Source of the DNA: Polyangiaceae bacterium
GTDB lineage: Bacteria > Myxococcota_A > Polyangia > Polyangiales > Polyangiaceae
NCBI GenBank assembly: GCA_009780955.1
Contig: WQZB01000042.1
Location: 1-45,510, forward strand
Direction: 5' to 3'
DNA length: 45,510 bases
A program made the translations under genes and the position numbers. Under the pieces are notes generated by a model, which was not told the origin of the DNA, ran no database searches, and saw nothing but the letters and a program-made list of their open reading frames with translations. Positions within the stretch are counted from its first letter, which is position 1; the number at the start of each line of letters is the position of its first letter. Of the stretch, positions 16,888 through 25,235 are shown one piece after another.

Positions 16888-19254
16888 CTACGGAGGCGGC
16901 TTGACTTCGATTTCCTGTAGCCCACTCCGAATTGCTTGCATGCGATCGAGGGCCAAAGAAAGCTTGGTGCGATCCGCAGCGAGATCGTTTTTTTCTGCCG
17001 GATCGCTTGCAAGGTCGAACAGCTGGTAGCGGTTGCCGCCAGAGGAAATAAGCTTCATCCCCGGCGTATCGCCCGTGATGACGGCGCGTCGCACGCCGTT
17101 GTAAGGACCTGCCGGCATGTCGATGTAGACATCACGTTCCTCGAAGGCGCCGCCCTTCACGTCGAGATCACCAAGCAGGCTCTTGCCGCGAAGCTCGCCG
17201 TCTGCCGGCGCAGCAATGCCCATGAGGTCGAGCAACGTGGGCACGAGATCGATGTGCGAGCGCTTGACGGGAACGCGCACCGCTTTGCCTCCGGGCACGT
17301 AAACGATGAGCGGTACACGCACGAGCGACTCCCAAATCTCCGAGCCATGCCAACTCATGCCATGGTCGCCAAATGCTTCGCCATGATCGGCCGTTACCAC
17401 AATCGCGGTTTCGGCCGACCACGGCTGCGACGCGACATAATCGAGGATCCGCCCGACGTGCTTGTCGGTGAACCAGACTTCCTCGTCGTAGACGTTCTTT
17501 GCCACGTTGGGGCCCTCGAACTTCGGCGCCCCTGGGTGCGAGACGTATTGCGCATGCGGATCGAAAAAATGAAACCACGCGAAGAAGCGCCTTGTGCCGC
17601 CGTCCGGCAGCGCAGGGACGTTCTCGGGCTTCGCAAGCATGCGCAGAGCAACATCGGCCAAGCGGTCGCTCGTAATGCTCGTATCGTTGTCGCCCATGTT
17701 GGGCGGGATGGCTGATGTGTCCCACTCGTCCATGCCTTGGTTGAGACCCGTGGGATTGCGAAAATACCAGTGGCAGTGGCCTGCGAACGTGCGAAAGCCT
17801 GCATCGTGCGCACGTTCGGCCACAAAGGTATTCGACGGCGCATACGTGTTGAAGTGACTCCAGTCGCGATTCGTTTCGCTCGGGTACTTGCCGATGAGAA
17901 ACGGGCCAACGCTCTTGCCTGTGTAGGATGCAAGCGCATACGCACGCTCAAAAATCGCAGATTTTTCTGCAAGCCTGTCGAGGTTGGGCGAAACGCGCTT
18001 GTCGTAACCAAGAAAACCGAGGTCGGGGCGCAGCGTATCGATCGTAATGAGAATGACGTTGTACGCCGGGCGAACGCGCGGCTTTGCCGTTGCACCGGGA
18101 GCCGCCGGATGCCGCACAGACTTTGGATCGCCATTGCCATGGCTGGAAGGACCGGAAGGGCTGGAAGCGCTTGAAGGGCCGGCAAGCGGCGCGGGCGTGT
18201 CGGCTCCGGAGCAGTCTTCGTCGATGCCGTTGCCAGGGATGTCGACAGCATTCGAGTGGATGAGCGGATTGCGATCGTCGCAGTCGCCGCCACCAAAGCT
18301 GCCAGACTCACCGTCGCCGTCGCGATCGGTTGCGCGGCGAAGAATGGCGAGCGCAATTTTGCCTAACGGTGCGGATTTTTCGATGCCGCGCGCTACGGCC
18401 TGTTCGACATTCAGCGCACCACTCGCTCGAAAGCAGAGTGCGCCAAAGACGGCGACAAAAGCGAGCGAGCCGACCACGCCGGTGGCGACGGACCGACCAA
18501 ACTGCTTTGGCTTTGCCATGCCTTTGATGCCGCGTGCGAATACAATGGGCCCAAGGTATGCACCGAACGCGATCAGCGCGAGGGATCGAGCGGGACGCAG
18601 ATCGAGCTCGGTGCGCTTGAGCACACCGAAGATGCCGAGCACCCCGCCCTCGCCGCCCGTGTTGCCGGTTGCAACACCAATGGCGAAAAGAGCGCATACG
18701 ATGATCAGTGCCGCGCCACCGGTAACGATCGGGTCGAGCAGCTCTGGAACAGCGCCGCTGCCGAGCGCAAGCGCGCGGCGAACCCACGGCAGGAGCGCAA
18801 CAGCCACCGCAACGAGAATGAGAACAAGCCCTACGGCCGTGATGCCAAGAGTCAGCCCTGCCTCGAGCGGCTTGCCGGAGCCAAGCGCATCGCGGGCAAC
18901 GTTCGCGGAGCCGACGCAACTGGCAAAGATTGTGAAGATTAGCAGCGGTGCGAGCGCGGCATTGCGAAGTCGTTCGAGAACAGTACCACGCCGAAGATCG
19001 GCAAGGTGCTCGGTTGGGCTTTTGAGCTCGCCGGGCTCGAGCAAAAAGCTCGTGACGGCAACAGCGAGCGCCACGACGACGACCATGGGAAAGAGCACCC
19101 CAAGCTCGCCAAGCAGCAGACTCGAAGGCGCCATGGAGGCATCGGGGGTTCCGAGCGCGGCTGCGTTCACGACGCGCCCTTCGAGCAACGCAACGACCGA
19201 TGCCGCAACGGCAGCTCCCCCAAAAGCGAGCACCAGCCGAACTGCCCAAAACAC
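16888..19254 (-). CDS. Membrane sulfatase-fold protein with MopE-like motif
   Basis: A 788-residue fusion. Residues 1-300 hold about seven hydrophobic helices. Residues about 310-352 contain a calcium/metal-binding motif of the MopE type (TDRDGDGESG, GGDCDDRNP, IPGNGIDEDCSGAD). Residues about 395-788 are an alkaline-phosphatase-like sulfatase domain with metal-ligand segments NVILITIDTLRPD (D406) and TADHGEAFGDHG (D623, H624). The nucleophile position does not read C/S-x-P-S-R. It reads SYTGKSVGPFLIG, placing T445 there, so formylglycine cannot form. A phosphoryl- or phosphoglycerol-transferase-like or hydrolase activity on envelope polymers is therefore more likely than sulfate ester hydrolysis; this is inference. 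The convergent sigma gene lies beyond the REP element. Confidence 0.85.
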   Translation of the reverse strand: MFWAVRLVLAFGGAAVAASVVALLEGRVVNAAALGTPDASMAPSSLLLGELGVLFPMVVVVALAVAVTSFLLEPGELKSPTEHLADLRRGTVLERLRNAALAPLLIFTIFASCVGSANVARDALGSGKPLEAGLTLGITAVGLVLILVAVAVALLPWVRRALALGSGAVPELLDPIVTGGAALIIVCALFAIGVATGNTGGEGGVLGIFGVLKRTELDLRPARSLALIAFGAYLGPIVFARGIKGMAKPKQFGRSVATGVVGSLAFVAVFGALCFRASGALNVEQAVARGIEKSAPLGKIALAILRRATDRDGDGESGSFGGGDCDDRNPLIHSNAVDIPGNGIDEDCSGADTPAPLAGPSSASSPSGPSSHGNGDPKSVRHPAAPGATAKPRVRPAYNVILITIDTLRPDLGFLGYDKRVSPNLDRLAEKSAIFERAYALASYTGKSVGPFLIGKYPSETNRDWSHFNTYAPSNTFVAERAHDAGFRTFAGHCHWYFRNPTGLNQGMDEWDTSAIPPNMGDNDTSITSDRLADVALRMLAKPENVPALPDGGTRRFFAWFHFFDPHAQYVSHPGAPKFEGPNVAKNVYDEEVWFTDKHVGRILDYVASQPWSAETAIVVTADHGEAFGDHGMSWHGSEIWESLVRVPLIVYVPGGKAVRVPVKRSHIDLVPTLLDLMGIAAPADGELRGKSLLGDLDVKGGAFEERDVYIDMPAGPYNGVRRAVITGDTPGMKLISSGGNRYQLFDLASDPAEKNDLAADRTKLSLALDRMQAIRSGLQEIEVKPPP

Positions 19255-19265
19255 GAACTGTCTTT

Positions 19266-20234
19266 TTACCCGACCGTTCTCTTCTTCGCGAGCGGATGTG
19301 CCTCGTCGTAAACTTTGAGCAAGTGAGCCACAGAAACGTGCGTGTATCGCTGGGTTGTCGACAGCGACGCATGCCCAAGCATCTCTTGAATGGCACGCAA
19401 GTCAGCGCCGCCGTCGAGCAGATGCGTTGCGCAGGTGTGCCTTAGAGCGTGAGGGTGCAGGTCGGCACGCGCCACACCTGCAAGGCCATAGCGACGAACA
19501 AGGAGCTGAATCGCGCGTGGGCCGAGTCGCCTGCCTCGGGTCGAAACGAAAAGGGCATGCGGGTCGACCCTTCGCGTTCGGGGGTGAGAAAGCCTATCGC
19601 GCACAGAAAGCCACGCTACAAGGGCTTTTTCGGCTTTGCGCCCGAAAGGAACGACGCGTTCCTTGCCTCCCTTGCCCATCACACACACCGAGCGCTCGGC
19701 AAGCGACACGTGCGTGAGATCGATGCCCGAGGCTTCCGCAACGCGTAAGGCACTGCCGTAAAGCAGCTCCAGCAGCGCGCGATCGCGGAGCGCAACGGCT
19801 TGTCGCGCGCGCCGCGCAGAGACATTGGCTTCGGACGGCGACTCGACGACTCGCGATGCGTCCTCGGGCGACAAAACCATGGGCAATTCCCTGCGAGCTT
19901 TGGGACTTGCAAGCTCTTCTCCCGGGTTTGTGGCAGCGAAGTTATTTTTTTTCATCCACCGGCAGAACGCTCGTATGCTTGCAATTTTTCGGGCAATTGA
20001 GCTTGGCGCCAAGGTTCGGGCGATCGAGCCGAGCCACGCGCGCAGCACATACACATCAAGACCGCTTTCGATTTGACGCGAGTGTTGCGACGAGCGCTGA
20101 GCGGCGACGAACGCAAGCAGCGCGTCAAGGTCGCGTTCGTAAGCCAAGACCGTGTTCGAAGATGCGCGACGTTCGGTTGCGAGATGGATGATGAACTTTT
20201 GCTTCAGTTCGGAAAGTTCTATTGCATCATACAT
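19266..20234 (-). CDS. XerC/XerD-type tyrosine recombinase
   Basis: A 322-residue site-specific recombinase with the Xer layout: an N-terminal SAM-like core-binding domain (TERRASSNTVLAYERDLDAL) and a C-terminal catalytic domain. Catalytic residues are visible: Arg in LYGSALRVAEASGIDL, HxxR in PHALRHTCATHLLDGG, His in LGHASLSTTQRYTHV and Tyr in the same segment. Members resolve chromosome dimers at dif, but without a dif site in view a phage- or element-type integrase cannot be ruled out. The linker in the N-terminal domain contains SRQIESGL, encoded by 22 bases identical to the end of MITE family B. It ends 11 bases before the sulfatase-fold gene begins. Confidence 0.93.
   Translation of the reverse strand: MYDAIELSELKQKFIIHLATERRASSNTVLAYERDLDALLAFVAAQRSSQHSRQIESGLDVYVLRAWLGSIARTLAPSSIARKIASIRAFCRWMKKNNFAATNPGEELASPKARRELPMVLSPEDASRVVESPSEANVSARRARQAVALRDRALLELLYGSALRVAEASGIDLTHVSLAERSVCVMGKGGKERVVPFGRKAEKALVAWLSVRDRLSHPRTRRVDPHALFVSTRGRRLGPRAIQLLVRRYGLAGVARADLHPHALRHTCATHLLDGGADLRAIQEMLGHASLSTTQRYTHVSVAHLLKVYDEAHPLAKKRTVG
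20060..20081. repeat. Solo family B end inside the Xer gene
   Basis: GACCGCTTTCGATTTGACGC followed by GA is identical over 22 bases to the left end of the family B element at 20717, about 650 bp away. It lies in frame within the Xer recombinase coding sequence and encodes SRQIESGL on the minus strand. No other part of the element is clearly recognisable here. Confidence 0.75.
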
Positions 20235-20298
20235 CTTTTTCGGCCATCGTACAGCGTCACGCAGAGAGCGGCCCAGATCCTGCTAAATTTCGGTTTTT

Positions 20299-20916
20299 GT
20301 GGTGCGCCGCATTGCGGAAAAGCTCAAACACCTTTGGGTGCTCGCCACCTCGGAGCGCGCCTCGGCTCGCGAGATCGGCTGGGCAGTGGCGATTGGTGTG
20401 TTTGCCGGGTGCACGCCGGCCGTCGGGTTTCACGGCCCGTTTGCGGTCGCGCTTGCCACGATTTTGAAGAAAAATCGCTTGTTTGCGTGGATTGGGTCGC
20501 GCATTTCGAACATGTTTATTTTGCCGTTCATCGTGCTCGCGGAGGTCCAGCTCGCGCATCGCGTGCGCCAAGGCACATGGGTCACGCTCGATCGAAAACA
20601 CGTGGTTCGCGAGGCCCCGAACCTTTTGTTCGATTGGTTCCTTGGAACGATTCCGGTCGGCCTGCTCTTGGCCATCGTGTTCGGTTTAGTGGCTTGGGCG
20701 ATCGTCGCCCGACGCGACCGCTTTCGATTTGACGCGATTTCTTCGTTGGCGGCTCCGGTGCGGTCCTCAAAGCCGGAAGAGGCTATTCCGGTCCGCTCCT
20801 CGCCGACCGCCTCGAACTCGCGTCAACTTGAAAGCGGTCTAGAAAATGCTGAAACGATTAATAACCCGCAAGTGCACGACGAAGGTCCTCCACCGTCTTC
20901 GGGATCGCCTGCGTAA
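20299..20916 (+). CDS. DUF2062 membrane protein with MITE-derived C-terminus
   Basis: A 205-residue membrane protein. Residues 1-140 match the DUF2062 family in layout: AVAIGVFAGCTPAVGFHGPF, ATILKKNRLFAWIGSRISN and a hydrophobic FLGTIPVGLLLAIVFGLVAW. The family's function is unknown; it occurs in envelope-related contexts. The start is a GTG at 20299. From about residue 140 onward the protein is encoded by a family B MITE (20717-20839) and then by the antisense of the 3' end of pepP, ending in DEGPPPSSGSPA. The native stop appears to have been lost and replaced, giving about 65 extra residues. Confidence 0.75.
   Translation: MVRRIAEKLKHLWVLATSERASAREIGWAVAIGVFAGCTPAVGFHGPFAVALATILKKNRLFAWIGSRISNMFILPFIVLAEVQLAHRVRQGTWVTLDRKHVVREAPNLLFDWFLGTIPVGLLLAIVFGLVAWAIVARRDRFRFDAISSLAAPVRSSKPEEAIPVRSSPTASNSRQLESGLENAETINNPQVHDEGPPPSSGSPA
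20717..20839. repeat. MITE-like family B, copy B1
   Basis: A 123-bp element with terminal inverted repeats ACCGCTTTCGATTTGACGCG and, read inward from the other end, ACCGCTTTCAAGTTGACGCG, plus one further shared base. The sequence between is nearly the same, in inverse orientation, as that of B2 at 25320-25443. No transposase is encoded, so it would be mobilised in trans if it is still active. It is inserted in frame near the 3' end of the DUF2062 gene. Confidence 0.85.
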
Positions 20917-22183
20917 GGTTCGTGGGTTCGCCGCTCGTCACAACAAGGTTGTCTTCGATGCGCACACCAATGCCGCGCCAGTTGGGCGCGACTTTGTCAT
21001 TGCTCGCACTGATGTAAATCCCCGGTTCGACCGTGAGAACCATGCCAGGCTCGAGCAGACGGGCCTTCCCGCCTTCGTAATAGGTTCCGACGTCGTGCAC
21101 ATCCATGCCGAGCCAATGACTCGACTTGTGCATGTAAAATGGCTTGTATGCCTCGTTTGCAATGAGTTCTTCGACCTCGCCTTCGAGTAGCCCTAGCTTG
21201 ACGAGGCCGCGCGTGATGACATCAACACATGCATTATGCACTTGTTCGAGCGTGGAGCCCTTGCGTGCCTTGGGAATGGCAGCTTGCTGCGCCTCGAGCA
21301 CAAGTTCGTAGATCGCCTGTTGCTCTTTCGAGAACGTGCCAGAGATGGGAAATGTGCGCGTGACGTCGCTTGCAAAGTAGTCGTATTCGCAGCCTGCATC
21401 GATGAGCAAGAGCTCACCATCGTTCATTTTCTTATTGTTCGATCGATAGTGCAGGATCGTCGCGTTCGCGCCCGAGCCGACAATGCTGCCGTAGGCAGGC
21501 CTTTCCGAACCATGCGCGCGGAAAGTTTCGAGAAGAAGTGCCTCGACCTCGTACTCGTACATGCCTGCTTTTGCCCGGGCCATCGCGCGAATGTGGGCTT
21601 CGGCCGTGATGCTCGCCGCATGCTTCATGGCCTCGAGATCATCAGCGCCTTTGATGAGGCGCATTTCGTGCAAAATCGTGCCTGGATCGATGATTTCGAC
21701 GGGCCAGCCGATGCCACGCCGCGCACGCGCACGCGTTTGGTCAATGGCTTGGAGAACGTCGTCGTCCATCGCGCGGCTGACACCAAGCCGGTAATAAAGG
21801 CGCTTTTTGTTTTCAAAAAGCTTTGGTAGCTCGCTCGCAAGATTGTCGATGGGGAAAGCCTCGTCCGCGCCAAAGTGGGCTTTCACGCCGTCGACACCCC
21901 AGCGCCGCCCATACCAAATTTCGCGCTCAGGATCGCTTGGGCGCACAAACATGGTGGTTTTGCGCGAAGCGCCTACGTCGAAAACAACCACTGACGCGGG
22001 CTCGACAAAACCGGTTACGTAGTAAAAATCAGAGTCTTGCCGCCAGTCGTGCTCGACGTCGCCGTTGCGCGTGAACACCGGAGCTGCCGCAAGCACGCAC
22101 ACGGCATCGTTGCCGCGCATCGCTATCGCGTCGAGAAAATGATGACGACGACGGGCGACAACCTCGCTCTGACCAATGCACAT
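20858..22183 (-). CDS. pepP: Xaa-Pro aminopeptidase
   Basis: A 441-residue M24B metallopeptidase that removes N-terminal residues preceding proline, the same length as Escherichia coli PepP. The five dinuclear metal ligands are visible: two Asp in LLLIDAGCEYDYFASDVTRT, His in SSHWLGMDVHDVG, Glu in LTVEPGIY and Glu in VRIEDNLVV. The start at 22183 (MCIGQSEVVARRRHHFLDAI) was preferred over the much longer open frame because it matches the family's beginning. It lies 11 bp after the FHA gene on the same strand. The 3' end overlaps the convergent DUF2062 gene by about 58 bp. Confidence 0.95.
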   Translation of the reverse strand: MCIGQSEVVARRRHHFLDAIAMRGNDAVCVLAAAPVFTRNGDVEHDWRQDSDFYYVTGFVEPASVVVFDVGASRKTTMFVRPSDPEREIWYGRRWGVDGVKAHFGADEAFPIDNLASELPKLFENKKRLYYRLGVSRAMDDDVLQAIDQTRARARRGIGWPVEIIDPGTILHEMRLIKGADDLEAMKHAASITAEAHIRAMARAKAGMYEYEVEALLLETFRAHGSERPAYGSIVGSGANATILHYRSNNKKMNDGELLLIDAGCEYDYFASDVTRTFPISGTFSKEQQAIYELVLEAQQAAIPKARKGSTLEQVHNACVDVITRGLVKLGLLEGEVEELIANEAYKPFYMHKSSHWLGMDVHDVGTYYEGGKARLLEPGMVLTVEPGIYISASNDKVAPNWRGIGVRIEDNLVVTSGEPTNLTQAIPKTVEDLRRALAGY

Positions 22184-22194
22184 GGCAAAAACTT

Positions 22195-23268
22195 CTAATC
22201 CATGGCGTAGAAGACGAGCCAGATCAACGCAACGATCACAATCACGGCAAGGACAGCAAGCAAGAAGGCCGAGCGCCGGCTCAACATTGCGCCCTGCTTT
22301 TTCCATGCTTTGCGCGAAGGTCCGGGAATGGTGAGCGAGGCCACGTGTGCACTTGCCGCTGGGGCTGTTGCTGCTGCGAGCACCGCCCCGGAACCCTCGT
22401 TGGGCGGCGCGGGTGGTGGAGGGCTTGCTAACAAACGCTCGGTCACCTGCCTGATCGGCGGCGGTGCAGCAGGATCGCCTGACGGCGCTGGAGGACTGTT
22501 GGCAGGAGATGGTTGCGCGGATGGCGATGACTGCGGGGTTTCGTGCCCAGGCAAAGGCTGGCGTCGACGAGGCTCTGGCGTCATTGGGGCACTCACCTGC
22601 GCGGCGTGTGCCGCACGGCGGATTTCGGCGGGCAGCTCGAGCGACAAAACTGTTGCGCCAACGCGAAGCATGCGCGGGCGCAACCACTCGACTGTCGCAC
22701 CAGGATAGAGCGGCGCGCGACCGAGCCACGATCCACGGGTTGACGAGAGATCTTGGATGAAAACGCTATAGCCACGTCGCTTCACCCGCAGATGCTCTCG
22801 CGACACCTCACGATCTTCGAGCACGAGATCGCAGCTGCCATGGCGACCTACGACATACTCGCGCCCTTCCTCTGCGAGCACGAGCTCATCGCCAAAGTTC
22901 GCGCCCTCGACCACCCGCACTTTCGGCCCAGGGTTTTGGCGCGGCGACGGATCACCCTCGGCAGGCGGTGATGATTGAAGGCTTGGATCGTCGCCTTCGA
23001 GCGCTACGACGACGCTGCCGATTTGGATCTCGTCGCCTGGCATGACGAGCCGACGAGCGCCAGTGTCGAGCGGCACATCGCCGATGGCGCAATCGGCGCC
23101 GATGGCGATGAGGGCAATTTCACTAATGCGCGCGTGCTCATCATCGACGCCGGGTACATCGACGCGGACGTCGTTGGCCTCGGCACGCCCGATTCGGAGC
23201 GGATTAGGGCCAAGTTCGATCCTTCTCGTCTCACGAAAACAACCGCCGGGGGGAACGACAAGGTACAC
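22195..23268 (-). CDS. Tandem FHA-domain membrane protein
   Basis: About 357 residues with two forkhead-associated domains, which bind phosphothreonine. The first (residues ~1-90) contains PLRIGRAEANDVRVDVPGVD and DEHARI. The second (~115-205) has YVVGRHGSCDLVLEDREVSR followed by EHLRVKR and LSSTRGSWLG, a canonical GR-SH-NG-type pattern. A Pro/Ser/Ala-rich linker (~225-305) leads to one C-terminal membrane helix (AFLLAVLAVIVIVALIWLVF) and a short tail, so the FHA domains would face the cytoplasm. I place the start at a GTG at 23268 (VYLVVPPGG); the upstream ATG at 23394 overlaps the start of the divergent gene and adds a non-FHA leader. It probably reads Ser/Thr kinase signalling. Confidence 0.85.
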   Translation of the reverse strand: MYLVVPPGGCFRETRRIELGPNPLRIGRAEANDVRVDVPGVDDEHARISEIALIAIGADCAIGDVPLDTGARRLVMPGDEIQIGSVVVALEGDDPSLQSSPPAEGDPSPRQNPGPKVRVVEGANFGDELVLAEEGREYVVGRHGSCDLVLEDREVSREHLRVKRRGYSVFIQDLSSTRGSWLGRAPLYPGATVEWLRPRMLRVGATVLSLELPAEIRRAAHAAQVSAPMTPEPRRRQPLPGHETPQSSPSAQPSPANSPPAPSGDPAAPPPIRQVTERLLASPPPPAPPNEGSGAVLAAATAPAASAHVASLTIPGPSRKAWKKQGAMLSRRSAFLLAVLAVIVIVALIWLVFYAMD

Positions 23269-23392
23269 GCATCCGTTACTCTCGCACGTTCGACCGAGCT
23301 CCCCAAGAGGCGTCAACGAAGTGTGGAGGCGTGCACCTACATACTTGGCCCAAACTTGGCCCGAATTGCGCAACCACGCGACACTTTCACAC

Positions 23393-23860
23393 ATGAGAAT
23401 CGAACAGAACCCAGCCTCACCCGAACGCCGGCGCCGTCGCAGCGCCGATCCACTCGTGGCTTTGCACTATCAGCTTACTTCTGCACGCTCGCGCGCCGAG
23501 ATCGATACCATCGTGGTCGCCGATGCCTCGGGTCTGGTCGTTGCTGGCGCGGGCTCATGGCCGGTCTGCGAAGAACTTGCGGCTTACGCGCCCCTACTTG
23601 CCGAGCATGCCGAGCAAGGCGCGGCTTCAATGAGTGCTGCGGTCAATTCGCGTGTCGAAACCCTTCGGCGCGAAGTCGAAGTGCGCCTTGTCGCAATCGG
23701 CGAACAAGATGTCCTGCTTTGCGCCCACTGGCAGCGCTGCGGGCAAGAGCACCGCGCTGGCAGCGTGCTTCGCGATGTTGCGCAGGTTGACCAAGCCGCG
23801 GCTGGAGTGCGCCGAATTCTGACCCAGCGGAATCAAACGGGCTTTGACCAGGCCGTCTGA
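23393..23860 (+). CDS. Roadblock/LC7-like regulatory protein
   Basis: A 155-residue protein. Residues ~25-80 (ALHYQLTSARSRAEIDTIVV, then ADASGLVVAGAGSWPVCEEL) resemble the roadblock/LC7 fold, which in myxobacteria regulates small GTPases such as MglA. Similarity is judged by pattern only and is moderate. It is divergent from the FHA gene and followed by a conserved hypothetical with a 20-bp gap. The ATG at 23393 overlaps the longest possible FHA start, supporting the shorter FHA start chosen here. Confidence 0.55.
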   Translation: MRIEQNPASPERRRRRSADPLVALHYQLTSARSRAEIDTIVVADASGLVVAGAGSWPVCEELAAYAPLLAEHAEQGAASMSAAVNSRVETLRREVEVRLVAIGEQDVLLCAHWQRCGQEHRAGSVLRDVAQVDQAAAGVRRILTQRNQTGFDQAV

Positions 23861-23880
23861 CAAGGGTAAACGAAGTTCTT

Positions 23881-24522
23881 GTGAGTGAGTTGGATCCGCC
23901 CTCCCCGCCGGAGAGTACACCGCCGCCCTCGCCGTCCTCATCACCGCCTTCACCGAATGCGCCGAGTGACCGTGAGGGCAGGAAACGCCGGCTCGAGAGC
24001 GCGATTCCCGAGATTGTCCGGCGAGCCCTCGAGCTCGGCGTGGAAAAAGCGCGCGAGTCACCCGATAGCCTCAAACAGTTCGTAAGTGAGCTAAAGCTTC
24101 CGAAAGATATTGCTCGTTACCTTTTTCAGCAGATCGACGACACCAGAAGTGACTTGTTCCGCGTTGTTGCCGGCGAAATCCGAGATTTCCTCGATCACAC
24201 GAATGTGGCTGGTGAGCTACGGAAAATCCTGACGACCGTGCAGTTCGAGGTCAATACAACGATTCGTTTCACGCCAAACAGCGGCAATGAGCCAACGCCG
24301 ACGGGCAAATCGGACCCATCGGGCAAGTCGGGCGACGAGACCGAAACGAGCGGCGATTCAAAAACGCCAACGCCAACGAAAAAAGTTGAAGCAAGAGAAG
24401 CAAGCAGCACGGGCGATCCGAACGAAACAAAGCCAGCCTCGCTGCCAAAGCCCGAAATTAGAACTGCAATGCGTGTTCGCCGTCACGAACGCCCTCACGA
24501 ACCGCGACGCCCACACGCATAA
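23881..24522 (+). CDS. Conserved hypothetical protein, 213 aa
   Basis: Starts with GTG. The N-terminus (1-35) is Pro/Ser-rich and disordered. Residues ~40-125 form a helical domain (PEIVRRALELGVEKARESPD, LPKDIARYLFQQIDDTRSDL) resembling small coiled proteins related to granule-associated phasins, although I cannot assign it to them. The C-terminus is a charged low-complexity tail (GKSDPSGKSGDETETSGDSK). It lies between the roadblock-like gene and a zinc-ribbon gene with short gaps on each side, so the three are probably one transcription unit. Confidence 0.65.
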   Translation: MSELDPPSPPESTPPPSPSSSPPSPNAPSDREGRKRRLESAIPEIVRRALELGVEKARESPDSLKQFVSELKLPKDIARYLFQQIDDTRSDLFRVVAGEIRDFLDHTNVAGELRKILTTVQFEVNTTIRFTPNSGNEPTPTGKSDPSGKSGDETETSGDSKTPTPTKKVEAREASSTGDPNETKPASLPKPEIRTAMRVRRHERPHEPRRPHA

Positions 24523-24544
24523 AGATTTTGGTATAAGGCACACC

Positions 24545-25036
24545 ATGAGCAAACCGCTCCGTGCGGGGGGTGAGGTCGACGCCTGGTGCACGAAGTGCAA
24601 GCTTGTGCTGAATCACCGCGTCATCGCAATGGTTGGGCCGGTTCCTGCGCGCGTCGAATGCTCTACGTGCGGCTCCCATCACAATTTCCGCGCGCGAGCG
24701 CCAGGCGAGAAAGCCGAAAAGGCCGAGAAGACACGCCCAACGAGCACTCGCGCGAGCGGCGCGAGTGGTGGCTCGCCTTCTCTGCATTCGGCGCGCGGCT
24801 CGTCGAGAGCCGCGGCAGCCGCCATCGACCGTGCGCGCGAGTGGGAAAAGGCTATTGCGGGCAAGGGCATACGCGATTTCCGCCCCTACCGCGTAAGCGA
24901 AACATTTTCGGAAGGCGAGCTCGTCAAGCATTCCAAATTCGGCGACGGCGTTGTCACGCGCATCCTCGACGCACGCAAAGTGGAAATCCTTTTCAAAGAC
25001 GAATCGCGCATGCTCGCGCAGGGTCTGTCGGACTGA
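24545..25036 (+). CDS. Zinc-ribbon protein with UvrD-tail-like domain
   Basis: A 163-residue protein. An N-terminal zinc ribbon is formed by CTKC (residues ~15-18) and CSTC (~38-41). The middle is Lys/Glu/Ser-rich. The C-terminal ~45 residues (SEGELVKHSKFGDGVVTRIL followed by DARKVEILFKDESRML) resemble the small beta domain found at the ends of UvrD/PcrA helicases and in related RNA-polymerase-interacting proteins. A role in transcription or repair complexes is plausible but not shown. The start at 24545 fits the beginning of the zinc ribbon; a longer open frame upstream is antisense-like. Family C repeat begins 27 bases after the stop. Confidence 0.65.
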   Translation: MSKPLRAGGEVDAWCTKCKLVLNHRVIAMVGPVPARVECSTCGSHHNFRARAPGEKAEKAEKTRPTSTRASGASGGSPSLHSARGSSRAAAAAIDRAREWEKAIAGKGIRDFRPYRVSETFSEGELVKHSKFGDGVVTRILDARKVEILFKDESRMLAQGLSD

Positions 25037-25062
25037 CGCGTCAAGGGCTATAGCGCTAGGCG

Positions 25063-25214
25063 TGAGAGGGTGTTTACCAGCCGTCGCGAACGCCGCGAGG
25101 CCAAGGCGGGCCCGAGGAGCCCGCGTAAGCGTACGTTGTGGTACGTGCGCAGGCACCGCAGGGCCCAACGACGGCAATCGCGGCGCGCAGCAGGCTGGTA
25201 AACAGCCTCTGAGA
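25063..25214. repeat. MITE-like family C, copy C1
   Basis: About 150 bp bounded by inverted ends AGAGGGTGTTTACCAGCC (25065-25082) and, read inward from the right, AGAGGCTGTTTACCAGCC (to 25209). They agree at 17 of 18 positions. The right half (TACGTGCGCAGGCACCGCAG through GGCTGGTAAACA) recurs, inverted, at 36738-36810. No coding capacity for a transposase. It lies between the zinc-ribbon gene and the esterase, over the expected promoter and 5' end of the latter. Confidence 0.8.
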
Positions 25215-25235
25215 ACGCGCTCGAAACTTTCTTCT

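Noticed and set aside
22184-22729. N-terminal extension of pepP
   Set aside because: The extra ~180 residues lie antisense-frame within the FHA gene and have no peptidase features; the 441-residue form matches the family length.
23269-23394. ATG at 23394 as the FHA gene start
   Set aside because: It overlaps the start codon of the divergent gene and adds a leader with no FHA similarity; the GTG at 23268 fits the domain better.
20299-23860. FHA, roadblock-like and Xer genes as a secretion or phage-defence system
   Set aside because: No core secretion or defence component is present; the neighbours are ordinary peptidase and hypothetical genes.
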